Shown here: in pieces, positions 9,007-20,014 of the stretch | How positions within the stretch are numbered: the stretch's first letter is position 1 | How the letters are laid out: each line of letters begins with the position of its first letter | Assembly (NCBI GenBank): GCA_002205965.3 | Contig: NADL03000459.1 | Location: 1,178,001-1,242,000 of the forward strand | Length of the DNA stretch: 64,000 bases | Origin: Kappaphycus alvarezii | Taxonomy: Eukaryota; Rhodophyta; Florideophyceae; Gigartinales; Solieriaceae | Direction: 5' to 3' | Made by a program: the position numbers and the translations under genes | Notes under the pieces: model-generated | Seen by the model: only the letters and a program-made list of their open reading frames with translations | Databases searched by the model: none | Told to the model about the DNA's origin: nothing

Positions 9007-11427
9007 ATGTCCACCACGCCAATTGCAGACAATCAAGGCCAGGCAAATCAGTTGAAAAATGGCTCCTGTAGTGAAGCCCTGATTCTCTCCAATTTTACGG
9101 AAAACAGGATGTCTTCCATGTCGCAGGTGTTGGCTGGAATCATCGATAAAAAAGCTCCTGGTAGGTAGATTAAGATCTCTTCGGTACTGGTATGGTTAAA
9201 TGCATCCCTGAGTTTTCCCTACAGCTGTCATGTTTTGGTCAGATCTTCGCTCAATTACTACCGTGCAATTAAAGTTGAGGAACATATGGGTAAGCTTCAA
9301 AAACAAGAGTGCTTTATGGCCATTTTCAATTTTTTTTCATTTTATTACACCAAAGTACTGCTCTATACTTTGTTTTTGAAATGCATATAAATAATTCTAT
9401 CGCTCAAAGCCCCTCTCCAACCATACATTTTAAGTTTATCTTTAGAACTCGAAGAAGGAGGCTGATAAATTGAAAATAAAACGTTGTCTGGACGAAACCA
9501 TGAGTATTGGCAACGTCTATACCTAACAGTCGTCATGGACATTGAACACCATCTCGCTTCGGACCTTGACGAAGACAACCCCAGCCTTACCCCAACTTCA
9601 AGCATCCCAACTACAGACTCTACTGAAGAGGGTTATTACGACCCCGACGATGAGCTCATCGCCCCAATCCCTCTCCTATCACCAACATAGCTCTACTTCC
9701 CTCCGAAACCTATAACCACGCCTCCCTAGCACCTCCTCCCGCCCTTGCCAATTACGAATACTTGATGGAATCATGCACATGCGACCCTTCGTGTTTCTCA
9801 CCTTATCTCAAAGCCATCGCCAACAAGTTCAAGACCTTTAATGAAGTAAATAAGGTTGCGTTTGTTCAAAACGTGCCATTTGCAGTAGCTGCCCCTCCTA
9901 ATGTGACTAATAAGTTTCTACCAGAGATCCGTGCTCCTAACATAAAGAGAAGACGTCGACAAACAGCGAACCATCCAGGAAGAAAGACCATTGCCTACGC
10001 TATTAAGAGCAGAGAAGTATGCAGAAGTGCATTTACTGCAGTCGTTCAGTTATCGGAAGCTACTATTCAACGCCACGCGATCCAAGTTGCTACATTCGCG
10101 GTTCCATCTATATACAACACCAATCATAGCACGTCGAGAAAGGGGAAGTTTGTGGTACAAGGAACTGTTGTTGAAGCTTTCTAACATCAATTGCCTCTTT
10201 GTATGCTTTAAAATGCCCTCTAGGCCGTAAATCTACACAAGAATCGCCTTTGCGTCTTTTATCTAGTGATTTTACTCGATTCAAAGTGCATGATATGTAT
10301 GTTGCTAAATGGGAATGCATAATGTAGGGGTTAACGACCATGGACCCTTCATTGTCAAAACCGGAACAGTCGCTCTCAAATAATTTACTCTTAAGGTACT
10401 GGGTCGAAGAGATGCCTCAGCTTCGTATCAACAGTAGCGGAAGCGATCTTTGCGGCACTAGCACTGCGTTAAATAATATTCTATCTACAAAGCGGCCTAC
10501 GAATGTTCTCTATCAAAGCTCAAAAACATTTCTGTTACAGCACTGTAGAGAAGCTCGTTCGTAGCTCAGGCAATATAAAAATGCCATCAAAACGCTTCAA
10601 GTGGTCAAGGTGGGTTCATAAATTTAGTTTTGATTTCGCAGAGAAAATCTTGTTGCCCAAGCTGCAATTAAAGCCTGGACAACTTCGCTTAATAACTGGC
10701 CTCAAGTTTGACATCTTCGGTGTTTCATGTAGCAAGCTATCTAGGAATTATATCTTCGGTCTACCTGAAGGGCCACTGGCCGAATGAAAAGACGGTAAAC
10801 GTTTTCATCTCTATGTTACACTTCGTTTTAGACAAAATCCTGGAAAGCTCGGCAATTGCTGTATTGGCATATCTAATACTGCCTGCAGACAATTGCAGCG
10901 AGCAGAATAAGAATCAATACATTCTATAGTATTTATCTCAGAGAGTTATTGAATGTTAAGAGGACAGTATTCCTCTTCAGTTTTTGATATCTGGGCATAC
11001 AAAGAATGTCTGTGATGGCGCCTTCGGACATATCAGAAGAAAGTTTCGGCAAAGTGACATAATTTGACCTGATGGCATGATGAAACTTATTGACAATACT
11101 GCACACTCGACATTTGTCATTCCATCAACGAAGGTGGAATGGTTCAATGGGAAACGATATTTGGAATATTGATTTACCATAACCACAAAATTGAACCTAT
11201 CTGAAGGGCATTTATTTTCGTTTTGCACTGTAAGCAAAGGGACACTTATAATGAGGAAGTTATGTACTTCTCTTGAAGAGGATTGCTTTAGTTCATTGAA
11301 ACGGCATACTTTAGTTTCTACAGTACTAGTTTCTTTCTCCAGCAAAGATGTAAGGGTTAGGTTAAAGCTCCAATGGGCGCCTTTGAGCTCCGTCCCATCA
11401 CCGAAAGAAGGTGACAGAAGGGAGTAA
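9007..11427 (+). pseudogene. Relic of an ADNC..QNKN transposase-like gene
   Basis: Core 9764-11427 carries, in order and across frameshifts, the landmarks of a widespread but poorly characterised eukaryotic family (I believe annotated as DUF7869; name from memory). These are a CTCDPSCFSP start, a basic RRRRQT patch and VCRSAFTAVVQLSEATIQRH. Next come SSDFTRFKVHDMYV, SSGSDLCGTSTALNNIL and FSFDFAEKILLP with FDIFGVSCSK. The last are PADNCSEQNKN at 10882-10914 and SGHTKNVCDGAFGHIRRKF from 10990. The ADNC...GHTK-D pattern resembles an RNase H-like (DDE-type) catalytic core; that is inference. The last block (10921-11427) stays in one frame with three stop codons (TAA, TGA, TGA). A short ORF starting MSTTPIADNQG at 9007, followed by a GTAGGT donor at about 9161 and a CCCTACAG acceptor at about 9223, may be its first exon. 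Confidence 0.6.
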
Positions 11428-11766
11428 CTGACACTCAATGTACTTAACAGGTACTATTCCGGCAACAGCGAGATTGAGGAGCGATTTTTTGGTCAGGGGC
11501 AGAGGGCTTTACAGAGTAGTCATTTAGTGACCAAGAGATTTGTCATAACTTTCGAATGAAAAACGGCATGAACAAACCGTAAAACGTATGAGGTTTATCA
11601 CAGTATGCCCTCAGTAAAAACTTTTTTGGGTGTTTTGCGTAATTTTTACAAAATGTGCCATAACTTTCGTTCTTCAAAAAGGCCATAAGGCACTCTTGCT
11701 TTTGAAGTTTACCCTTATTGGACAAGCGTTGGGGTAACCTTAATCGGCACCCGTCCCGCAGGTTTC
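11428..11766. other. Intergenic, no recognised feature
   Basis: Between the relic above and the second LTR copy. Short minus-strand frames here show no family resemblance. Confidence 0.35.
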
Positions 11767-12756
11767 TGTAGTGCAATTGGCACTCACACTGTACTGCCAC
11801 CGGCAGAGCTGATTTTGGTGATCTTTTTTGATGTAATTTTTTTTATAGGCCTTACCATTGCCATCTGTAAGTACTACAATGTTCTGTAAGGGAATTTTTA
11901 TCCACAAACGTCGGACTTGGTACTGCATGTCCCCTCGAATCGGCCCAAGGGCGTGTATTCCGGGCCACTCGGCCCCTAACTTGGACCTGATATTTTCGCA
12001 GGCGAAAGGCATCTGTTGGGCCAAATGCCGACTTTAATCATTTCTAACCTGACATTGTCCTTATTTACCCCGCCATCTTATATAACACTAACCTAGATAA
12101 CTATTATTTATACCTACATGGAAACTACGGCCCCAGAATAAGCAGCCAACCGGTGTTGGCTCTGAAATAGACTCCCAACATGCCGTCTTTGCAGCAACCT
12201 TGCAACGGCAACTTTGGCTACAGCCACGTTTATCCTCTCTGGTCTCCATTTTATTTTACCCTTTCTTCCCCATATTTCACCATCCCTTTCATTGCTCGTT
12301 TGTGTTATTTATTCACAATTAGCACCCAGGACTCCAGCGTCTATATATAAATAAGAATTTCAAGGTTGTCGTCTGTGACAACATACTAAACTCTAAAGGA
12401 TATACTCAGCACGGCTACCCCACTCCTACATCTTCTTTGTCTAATATTGTACCCTTGGTGTCTACGGTTCTTTGGTCTCGATTTCTATCAAGGCTCTAGC
12501 ACCCCACGGGTCTCGACTTGACCGTAAAACCCAGAGGACAAGTCTACCGTCCAGCCGTCCAAGGAATCATAGCCGCTCTACCATCCCAACTTCTTCTTGC
12601 CGTCGGCGAGATGAGCTACTACATCGAAGGGCACTTAGGAAGAAAGAGTGACTGCGAACACTCTGTGAGTGTTGATGTGTGTGTGTTGGTTTTCTCATCG
12701 TCTAACGGGATTCCGTAGCTAGACTAAAACAACTGTGCATCGCGCATTGCACTCCA
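11767..12756 (+). repeat. LTR/leader repeat, copy 2
   Basis: Direct repeat of 5489-6476 (~990 bp). Well-matched blocks include GGCACTCACACTGTACTGCC, the segment around GGACCTGATATTTTCGCA, the TATA box at 12342-12350, and the hairpin GTTGTC/GACAAC at 12365-12382. The following Gag-like start is broken here by stop codons. Unlike copy 1 it runs on into a plus-strand gag-pol relic, so this copy is the true 5' end of that element. Confidence 0.6.
12342..12350 (+). promoter_or_regulatory. TATA-like box in retroelement LTR, copy 2
   Basis: TATATATAA in the same position relative to the hairpin as in copy 1. Confidence 0.5.
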
Positions 12757-15350
12757 GATCCTCATGACCCTGGAGATGAATTTGTACAAGGATGAGGACG
12801 GTAAGACCACCTCTGTTTAGATTGTGCACAAAGAAAACACTGCTGACCGATACTAAGCAAGGTGCTGAAGTCGAGTGTCCCTCCACACTCTCTATACATG
12901 AGCTAAGCTTCGTCGGAGAAGACTGGGCACAATGTGACAATGCGTTTCAGGGACTAGGACAGGAGGTTAATGGGATTATTGGCCTTTTTGGCAAGATTAA
13001 GTTGAAGAATATCGACAGATGTCCCAAATCTACAATTTGATCCAACAAGAGAAGTTGCACTACATGCAAAATACCCTTTCAACTGACCCCCAGGAATTAC
13101 TACCTGGACATCTTGTATAGCTTTACGGAAATTTTCTAACAGGCCCTTGATATAGTTGGAAACTCGTGCAACTCCAATATTCGGCAAAACAATGTGAAGA
13201 ACTTACTTAAGTCCCCTCCAATAGCCAAGTTAGTTAATGGCGGTTTACGTGCAAATGAAGCTCTCAATAAAGGTTTAAAAGGCCGTTATTAGATTGATTC
13301 TCAAGGTACCCTGCTCTAATCGAGATAATGCGCAAAATAATTGATTTTTCTCCCATTTAGTCCCATTATATATCTGGGCCATTAAATCTTTTTCTAGTGT
13401 CTTGACCCATGGAATCAAATTTTAGCAGTTGCAAAGCTAGAACGAGGCTGTTTTGCAACTCAGAAAAGATACTGAAGTCGCTTGTATGAAGATTGACATC
13501 TTTTCTCAGTTCAACAGCAAGAATATAGAGTCTTGTTATTCAGTGCAACTTCGTCGACAATGAGGACCCCACGCCGTTTCATGGTGAAAGTGTTGACACA
13601 GGTGTGCAAGGCTCCGTTATTAGAAAGTAACAAGCCTTCGCATACTGCCACTTCGCACAGAATACAGCGCCCCTTGCTACAGTCAATCGAAACTGCAATT
13701 TAGGCAACTTTGGCTACTTTTGCACTGGAGTTGTCAAGTTCCGGATTTTCCTGTCTACCACTGGATTTATTGAGTTGAATTTAGCTGTAATTGATTATTA
13801 TGTACCCCTTATTCTAGGATTGGAGATCTTGACAAAGTTCCATGCAACCGTGGACGTTGGTAAGAAGCTCTTTTGCGCCTACAAAGGACATTTTTCTGTT
13901 CTAATGGTTCACAACGGGGGGCATCTGTGCATCAAATAGCTTGTTACAGATATGTTTTACAAAATGAAAGATTCATGCAGTGTGCATAAGAAATTTTATT
14001 ATCCTGAGTCACAGCGTCTCTACTCTGTTCTCCGCCGGGCTAGTCCTGATCAGAGTGACCCGGATAAATTCAAGAAGTAGGAGGTAATAGGGCCTTATTA
14101 TGACGTTGTCCAACGTCTCAGTTCAACAAATGGTCTTTTCAGGGCAATTATGGCTAAAAGGGGATATAATGTTAAACCAAGTCCTCTTTCCTCGTCCTTT
14201 TATCCATTGAAAGTATTACTGTACCACATTATGTTAGCACGCACACGAATTTCAACGCCACTGCATTCTTTTCTGGAGAATGAGCTCAAGATGTTTTGGG
14301 TCGTGTCAGGAGATATGGTATATGCGTTATGTTGGTCACCCTACTGAACTGCATGCTGATGTAGGTACATAGTCCCTATCAATGCTGTTCATCGTTGAGT
14401 ACAAGCTGGCCTCGGTCAAGTTTATCCTGTCCGGAGTTGAAAGATGCAACGTAATATTCATTGTATAAAGTTAACATGAGTACCTGTTGCAGATATTTAG
14501 GAAGTTTAAAGCAGGTATACCGAGACTCAGCGAGGAAGAAGCATTTTAATTCGCTGTCAAGGTGTTGAATGATACAGTTGATCCCCATGGTGTCGTCTCA
14601 AAATTGATTATATTCGGAGTGATGCCCCGTATACTAGTGACTTTGGTCAACTTTCCAACTGAATGAAGGGTATAGAAACTATTCAAAAGTTCAGGCGTGA
14701 ACTTGCAAATTCTATAGCCGAGAAGCAAATATGTAGAGCTCTTCGCCATAATTTACCTGCCGCAGAATAGGAAGGCGTAAAGATATGAATAAAATTAATT
14801 GTCTACCGCGGAGATCTCTAGGCATGGAATGTCACCTACCAAGTGTTGGACGTCTATGAAAAGATCTTTCACGTTAATGTGAACGGAAGTAATGGCTAGA
14901 TTTCTACTGACGCTTTGAAGGATTAACGCATCATTAAAGCAAGTTCAAGTAACCGAGGGCAAGCAAGAGTCAAAGCAGAAGAAGAAAATGTCGTTCTTTA
15001 TCAAGATGAAAAAGGTACAGAAATTTCAATCACCGGTGAGATCGAGAAGCTCATGGTCAAAAATAGTTCAACCAAAATGGAAGACAAGGCAGATCCAAGT
15101 GAGTCGCTGTACTTCTCGACCTTTTTCACAGAAGTGATCCATCATGAAAACAATCTGTACGGGCCATAGATGTTTGGGAGTAATAAGACCGCCAAAGTCC
15201 AAAACATCTTGCTGTATTCTACAAGCCGTCGATTATGGCGATGTGGGCGAAACTGCCATTGCGTCAGTGGAATCATTGAACTATCCCTTAAGCATATTGG
15301 TACCGCAGAACAGAATCCTGAAGCTATATATATCGCACAAGTTCAACGGT
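12757..15350 (+). pseudogene. LTR retrotransposon gag-protease-integrase relic
   Basis: Plus-strand relic following LTR copy 2. A Gag-like piece at 12900-13037 reads SFVGEDWAQCDNAFQGLGQE. A clean 66-codon stretch at 13739-13939 has the flank of a retropepsin-type protease: STTGFIELNLAVIDYYVPLI, LGLEILTKFHATVDVGKK, then NGGHLCIK. After it KKFYYPESQRLYSVLRRASP with SPDQSDPDKF and YYDVVQRLSS resembles the linker/zinc region preceding integrase. ETIQKFRRELANSIAEKQIC and ICRALRHNLPAAE resemble the post-integrase segment seen in fungal and oomycete retroelement polyproteins. Stops and frameshifts are frequent. No reverse transcriptase follows, so the element is truncated near 15.3 kb. Confidence 0.5.
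13739..13939 (+). pseudogene. Retropepsin-flank segment of pol relic
   Basis: Uninterrupted frame in which DYYVPLILGLEILTKFHATV matches the usual 'D-x-x-x-PLLLGLD-x-L' strand that ends aspartyl protease domains of LTR elements. It is followed by a Lys/Cys stretch and GGHLCIK. The catalytic D-[ST]-G triad is not visible upstream in this frame, so only the C-terminal half of the protease survives. Confidence 0.5.
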
Positions 15351-15857
15351 AAAAGGAAAAAGGACTCTTCATACACAATGCACACAGTATTAGCCATCGT
15401 TCTGTTCGAATACTTACTTCCCATTACTGAAAAAGTGCTCTGTGTCGTTGTTTTTTCGTCTCTTAGTCAACTCACTCCTTACGCTACTGCTCTATATAAC
15501 CACCTAAACGTGCATAAGCTAGGTTCGTCGAACAAAAGCGAACACCATTCACAATGCCGCAGTGCGTACGTATTGTTGACACAGAGACTACATTATCACG
15601 CCATAATGGCTCAAGTGATATGTCGACATCTCTATTTCTGTTTCCTGAGTACCAAAGGCAGACAAAAACACAGTCCCACGACAAAGATGAAATACATCCA
15701 TTCAAATGTCTATTGTGACAAAAGCAGCCTTCACCAACCACCCTTGTGGTATTATGCGGAGATATTTCGATGTGGGATAACACAAATATTCGACACATAT
15801 GCAAAAAAACACGCAACAAAGAAAACTCAATCAATTCACACACAAACAAATCAATAG
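15144..15857 (+). CDS. Unrecognised 237-codon open frame
   Basis: Uninterrupted frame of 237 codons, rich in His, Ser, Tyr and Lys, with no domain that I recognise. An overlapping frame contains MPQCVRIVDTETTLSRH from about 15553, which superficially resembles the first exonuclease motif of DnaQ-like proteins, but no further exonuclease motifs follow. It lies directly downstream of the gag-pol relic and may be decayed retroelement sequence. There is no evidence of expression. Confidence 0.2.
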   Translation: MKTICTGHRCLGVIRPPKSKTSCCILQAVDYGDVGETAIASVESLNYPLSILVPQNRILKLYISHKFNGKRKKDSSYTMHTVLAIVLFEYLLPITEKVLCVVVFSSLSQLTPYATALYNHLNVHKLGSSNKSEHHSQCRSAYVLLTQRLHYHAIMAQVICRHLYFCFLSTKGRQKHSPTTKMKYIHSNVYCDKSSLHQPPLWYYAEIFRCGITQIFDTYAKKHATKKTQSIHTQTNQ

Positions 15858-16335
15858 ACGTAGGCTCACCAAGCGAGCACTATTACAAGTGCTGTTACGT
15901 AAAGGACCAACCAAGTTCTTCCCAGGACTGACACACCCATTTGTAACTCACAAGGGATGCGCTATCTCCAACTCTTCCTTCGTAGCCATCAAAGGATATA
16001 ATCACTTCAGCCACGATATAAGCTAAAGCTTTCCGCAGACTGATGGCGAAATGTGCCATGAAATCTACCAAAAACCCAGAAAGCAGAACAAAAGTACTTC
16101 AACTTATCCAAGGAACATTTGATCAAGTTTCTGTGATCCTTTTACGGGTTATGCGATTAAGGATATTTCTAGATCGAAGATCAATGTTTTTTACTCAAGA
16201 AACGCAAGAATATCTGCTAGCGCTCACTTATCAAACGCAAATGCATAAAGAACAAATAACACACAAAGAAACACATAGAGAAACCTAAACGCAAATACAT
16301 CCACTTTTCCGTACACGATCACTGTGAACACATGT
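15858..16335. other. Unassigned, short open frames only
   Basis: Frames such as KFFPGLTHPFVTHKGCAISN (about 15910-15975) look protein-like but belong to no family that I can name. Confidence 0.25.
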
Positions 16336-16410
16336 CGGGCACAAGATTTGAACCCAGATCTGATTCCCAGAATCGTCTGATATAAATACCCCCAGTACAG
16401 GAACCCCCCC
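16336..16410 (-). repeat. tRNA-like remnant with B box
   Basis: The minus strand contains CTGGGTTCAAATCTTG; GGTTCAAATC (16345-16354) is a near-perfect polymerase III B box. A weaker A-box-like TGTACTGGGGGTA lies about 40 nt upstream. Stems do not pair as a cloverleaf, so this is a tRNA-derived repeat or pseudogene. Confidence 0.35.
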
Positions 16411-16674
16411 ACCTCATTAGCTAAGACGAATGTCTTGGGGAGTGTACCTTCGCGTGCATGGGCGCTTTCGGGAGCCCGTGTGCGTCGGAGTGCACCCTGA
16501 GGATATTTCCATTAAGAGCATCCAGGTGGAATCTTGTGGAAGGGAGGCCCCCAATTTTTTCGGGGCCCCCTGTTTTGTGCCAAGTGTCGCGATACGATTG
16601 ATATAAAAGAGACTATCTAAACGCACAGAGAATAGACAGGTTGAGGTACAGTAGCGAAAAGGGGAGAGGGTGGG

Positions 16675-16853
16675 AGAGAAATAGACATTCCAGATCAGAG
16701 CCCTCCTCGGTAGATCGAGTGACCAGGCCTTCTAAGGCCTTTGCAAAGCCAGCCCCCCAGGCCATTGATCTCCCAAGTCAAGGGAACGCTCGGCTATTGG
16801 CTCGCTACTTCCAGAAATATCTTCACCAATATACACACGTGTACACCACGCGA
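16675..16853 (-). repeat. Direct repeat of YR retroelement, downstream copy
   Basis: 179 bp, from AGAGAAATAGACAT to CACCACGCGA, the same length as the copy at 20723-20901 with about 11 mismatches. Flanks on both sides diverge sharply at these borders. Confidence 0.8.
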
Positions 16854-16999
16854 AGGTCAAAAGGTCCCAGACCCCCCGGAGACACGCACTGCACTAACCC
16901 GCTCGTGCAAGGTGAGCGAAAAACCACGAAGAGGCTGAGGTGACCTCGATATTACCATCGAAATAAACCTGAAACATACCCTCTGACTTCTAATCCATG

Positions 17000-18300
17000 C
17001 GCTGCATAATCCAGGCTCGTGAGAACTGCAAATTAACCAACTCATTCAAGGTACCAATACGTAAGCTGTGTGAGCCGTAGTAAACCTAGATGGAGGTGAG
17101 ATTTGCAGAATTCCGAGAATCGTCCGTAGCGCATCCCCCAGATCCGCTGACCCAAGGGTTTCGTTCTCTCGCAAATTAAAAAGGCCCGCACTCGTAGGCC
17201 GTAAAGCATCCCACCTGGTCAGCACAGAATGCGGATGAGCTGCAAGCGACCAGGTTGGGTTACCTGGATACGTAAGCCTAAGAGGGCGAGTAGTAAGCTT
17301 CCCTTTGCGATGTGTCAAAACGACCCCCCACTTTCGTTCACAGTAACCTGGCCAGGAACCACATGTTCAATGGTAACAGCTCGGCACTGGAACAAATAAC
17401 CGAAAGTAAACATCGCGCAACATCCTAAAATGCGCAGGTCATTTGTTTGTGCACCGAGCTGTACCATCCTCAACACGTGGCGAGCAGGCACTCCCACACG
17501 GATATCCCCGGAACCGGAAACACGGTCCATCTTCTTCTCATACGCTGCCGGGAGGCTAGAGACAAGTCGCGTTCTGGTGGGAGAGGGGTAGCCTGCGTCT
17601 TCATGATACCGCGATATAGTAGTCACATTCTGTCGTGCCGATTGCGGCCCGACCTTGCCTTCCAAAGACAGTTACCCAATATACGCCAGGACGTCCCCCT
17701 CCCCTCCGGTAGAGCATAACGGCCTTCCTCGTCGCAGAAGGCGAGCCAGTGTCGGAGCTGGCTTGAGCGAATCCGCCATGTGCTCTCTACCCACCCGTAC
17801 TGTGCCAATAGCGACGCTGCCTCCTCTCCCGAACCTACCTCATTGCCTCGTCTTGTCCCAGCACCAGTTCGCGCGAGAACTACTGCCCGTATCCCTTGTT
17901 CCCATTCCGTCCGCAATTTATCTCCGCCACGACCATCCGCCACCTTCCGTTGATGTGTCGTTCTCCCTCGAGTATACCGGGCTCGCTCCCCAAATCTGTC
18001 ATGCGTGAGCTGAGCGCGCGCAAGCGCGCGAACCAAGCTTGAGCAGGCCAACGAGGAGCGATCACCACTCCTTGTCCAGCCTCCACTTCTAGCTTCCGAA
18101 CCACTAGCGGCAGCATTTCGAAAGGCGAATTCCACAGTCGCACGCGCCCGTCCCCCAGTCGCCCTCCATGTGCGTCTGCAAAAACTTTTCTCGAGCTGCC
18201 CACCTCTCTCCCGGAGGTCGATTCCGAAAAACGACTTCGTCCAGTCCATACTCCTCTTGTATCGTCTCCACCAAGCTGTTCGTCAGTCGTGCGTCCTCGG
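17000..18300 (-). pseudogene. Tyrosine recombinase domain relic of YR retroelement
   Basis: It begins after RNase H with GVVIAPRWPAQAWFARL, a phrase typical of the RNase H/recombinase junction in DIRS-like elements. The N-terminal SAM-like recombinase part follows: WRIRSSQLRHWLAFCDEEGR at about 17720-17780. The catalytic domain then appears as SGDIRVGVPARHVLRMVQLG and CAMFTFGYLFQCRAVTIEHV. The cysteine-arginine in the last phrase is where the box A arginine should lie. The C-terminal H-x-x-R and nucleophilic Tyr cannot be placed with confidence. The frame is broken at least three times, so no active recombinase is encoded. Confidence 0.55.
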
Positions 18301-20014
18301 GGTCCCACGTCCTCGACAATGCGTCGGCAAAGCGATTAATCGCCGAGGGAATCCACCTCGCTTCTATACGAACCCCTAGCGCCCTCAAGAACACCTCCAG
18401 CTTCCTCAACTCGGCCATCATCGGCCAAGGCGTCGAAACCATCGCGTTGAGCTAACAAACCACTCCTTAATATTCCTCGTGTACCAGGAGACGGCGAACG
18501 CGGGGGTTGGACACGTATGCGGAGAAATTTCGATGGAGCAGGAGCCGAACGGCGCGCAGTTCCCGCAAAGTAATCGGTTCCTCGCGGTCGCTCGTCCCCA
18601 AAAACCTTGACCCTCCCACAAACCCGGCAACCCTCCTTCCTCGTCGTAACCCAGAATACCTCCATATCCTACGTCCTCAGCGTCGCTGTGCATTGTCATG
18701 TCCGGTGGCAGCCGCACCAAATCCCTTCCTTCGCCCCGGGTCAACGAACGCCAGTAAGCCAAGTCCCGGAGGGACTGGCGACACAGCCGCACCCTTGTAC
18801 CCTCCACTTCCTTCCTCTCTCTGCGTGCAGAACCTTGTACCCTGCGTACGTACCCCGAATTTACTCGGTCCTGCTGCCCTCTCTCCTCTCGCTCCGCAAG
18901 CCACCGCTCCGCTATGGACATGTCGACGTACAACGAGCGAGTATAAAAGCGATCCATAGGGAGGGCGAGGGTGAAGGATACACAGACTCCACAGAAACGA
19001 CGGAACAACTTGCATGGAACCAAAAGGCGGTTCCGTTACGTCAACGCTATCAGCTTCCGTGCCATTCTCCGAACCTTGCCCACCTTCCGGTCCCCGCATA
19101 CACCCTCATTGCTTCGGTATCCACCCAAACCCCTAGATGCTACAACTGCCTTGACCCCTCCAGTTCCCCTTCTTTGGGAGTCGAACGATACTAAGCCTTC
19201 GGAACAAGCCATCCAACACTGTCATCGCTCTTGCACAATCCTCCTCCGTAGCTACCCGGCCGGGCGGAAACGGCGCGAGGAGAAAATCGTACATGTATGT
19301 GAGGACTCGGTAGTGCAGACGTTCCCGCAGGTGCTGCACGAATGGTAGCAGCAACTTGACGAACCATAGTGCTGACCTCCCCTACCTGAACGGAAGTGCG
19401 ATAAAACGATAAAAATGTCCATGATAATGAAATAAGAAATAGTCTCGCACGCCTGGGTGGAGGTGGAAGTGTGTGTACCCACCTTTCATATCCCAAGACA
19501 TCAATGCGTCTCCCCTTTCCATCTCCATCGCAAATCCCTGCAGTGTCTCCATTCTCACACTTCCTCTTCTCCAATGCTTGCTCTGCCTACTGAAGTTCTC
19601 TACGAACCTCCCCTTCCTCGCAACTACTTCTCCTTGCAATACCGTAAAAGACGACAACACCATCTTACCCTCTCTGACCGCCCTCTTTACATAGTTCCTG
19701 CTGACCTCCTCGTAAAGTCCCTGCACAACTCCCTTTTCCATATCTTTCCTTGCGTACTCCTTGTCTTCCTTCGTCTGGGGGACATCTCCCAATACAAGTT
19801 CATCGGTGAACGGCACATCGGCATATCTCTTATGCCAAACTTGATTGCCCTCACTACGTACTGCGAAGCTCCCAATTCCGACCCCCATGCGTCGGCAATG
19901 CGCGCCGTCCCCCGCCATAGAGCATGTCCCCGGACATGGCTCTTGGCTTCTCCTTCCCCAAGCTTCATTTTTGGCATCACTCATTATCGGCGGCCGACAC
20001 CGAGCCGTCTCCAC
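18104..20014 (-). pseudogene. Reverse transcriptase-RNase H of YR retroelement
   Basis: The long frame 20014-19382 ends with SWDMKGGYTHFHLHPGVRDY and FYRFIALPFR, the RT motif 'D-x-K-x-x-Y-x-H-x-x-x-H-P ... ALPFG' of DIRS-type elements. An in-frame TAG follows the LPF motif. The same frame then continues to LTYMYDFLLAPFPPG at about 19280-19310, where the catalytic Y-x-D-D reads Y-M-Y-D (GAC to TAC). After shifts, LCRQSLRDLAYWRSL, MTMHSDAEDVGYGG (RNase H catalytic Asp at about 18690) and RWIPSAINRFADALSRTWD (18330-18400) complete the RT/RNase H order. Disabled by the Asp loss, at least two stops and several shifts. Confidence 0.65.

Noticed and set aside
5489-12756. One complete LTR retrotransposon with LTRs at 5489 and 11767
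   Set aside because: The interior holds no gag-pol in the right orientation; gag-pol follows the second copy instead.
15553-15610. VRIVDTETT as the first motif of a DnaQ-like exonuclease
   Set aside because: No second or third exonuclease motif follows in any frame; a single short match is not enough.
16336-16410. A functional tRNA gene at any of the A/B-box patches (5278, 16336, 36160, 59195)
   Set aside because: None forms a complete cloverleaf with paired acceptor, anticodon and T stems.
16854-17060. B1/B2 split repeats that would make the 16.7-20.9 kb element a standard Ngaro
   Set aside because: Comparing 16854-17060 with 16430-16674 by eye gave no convincing repeat.
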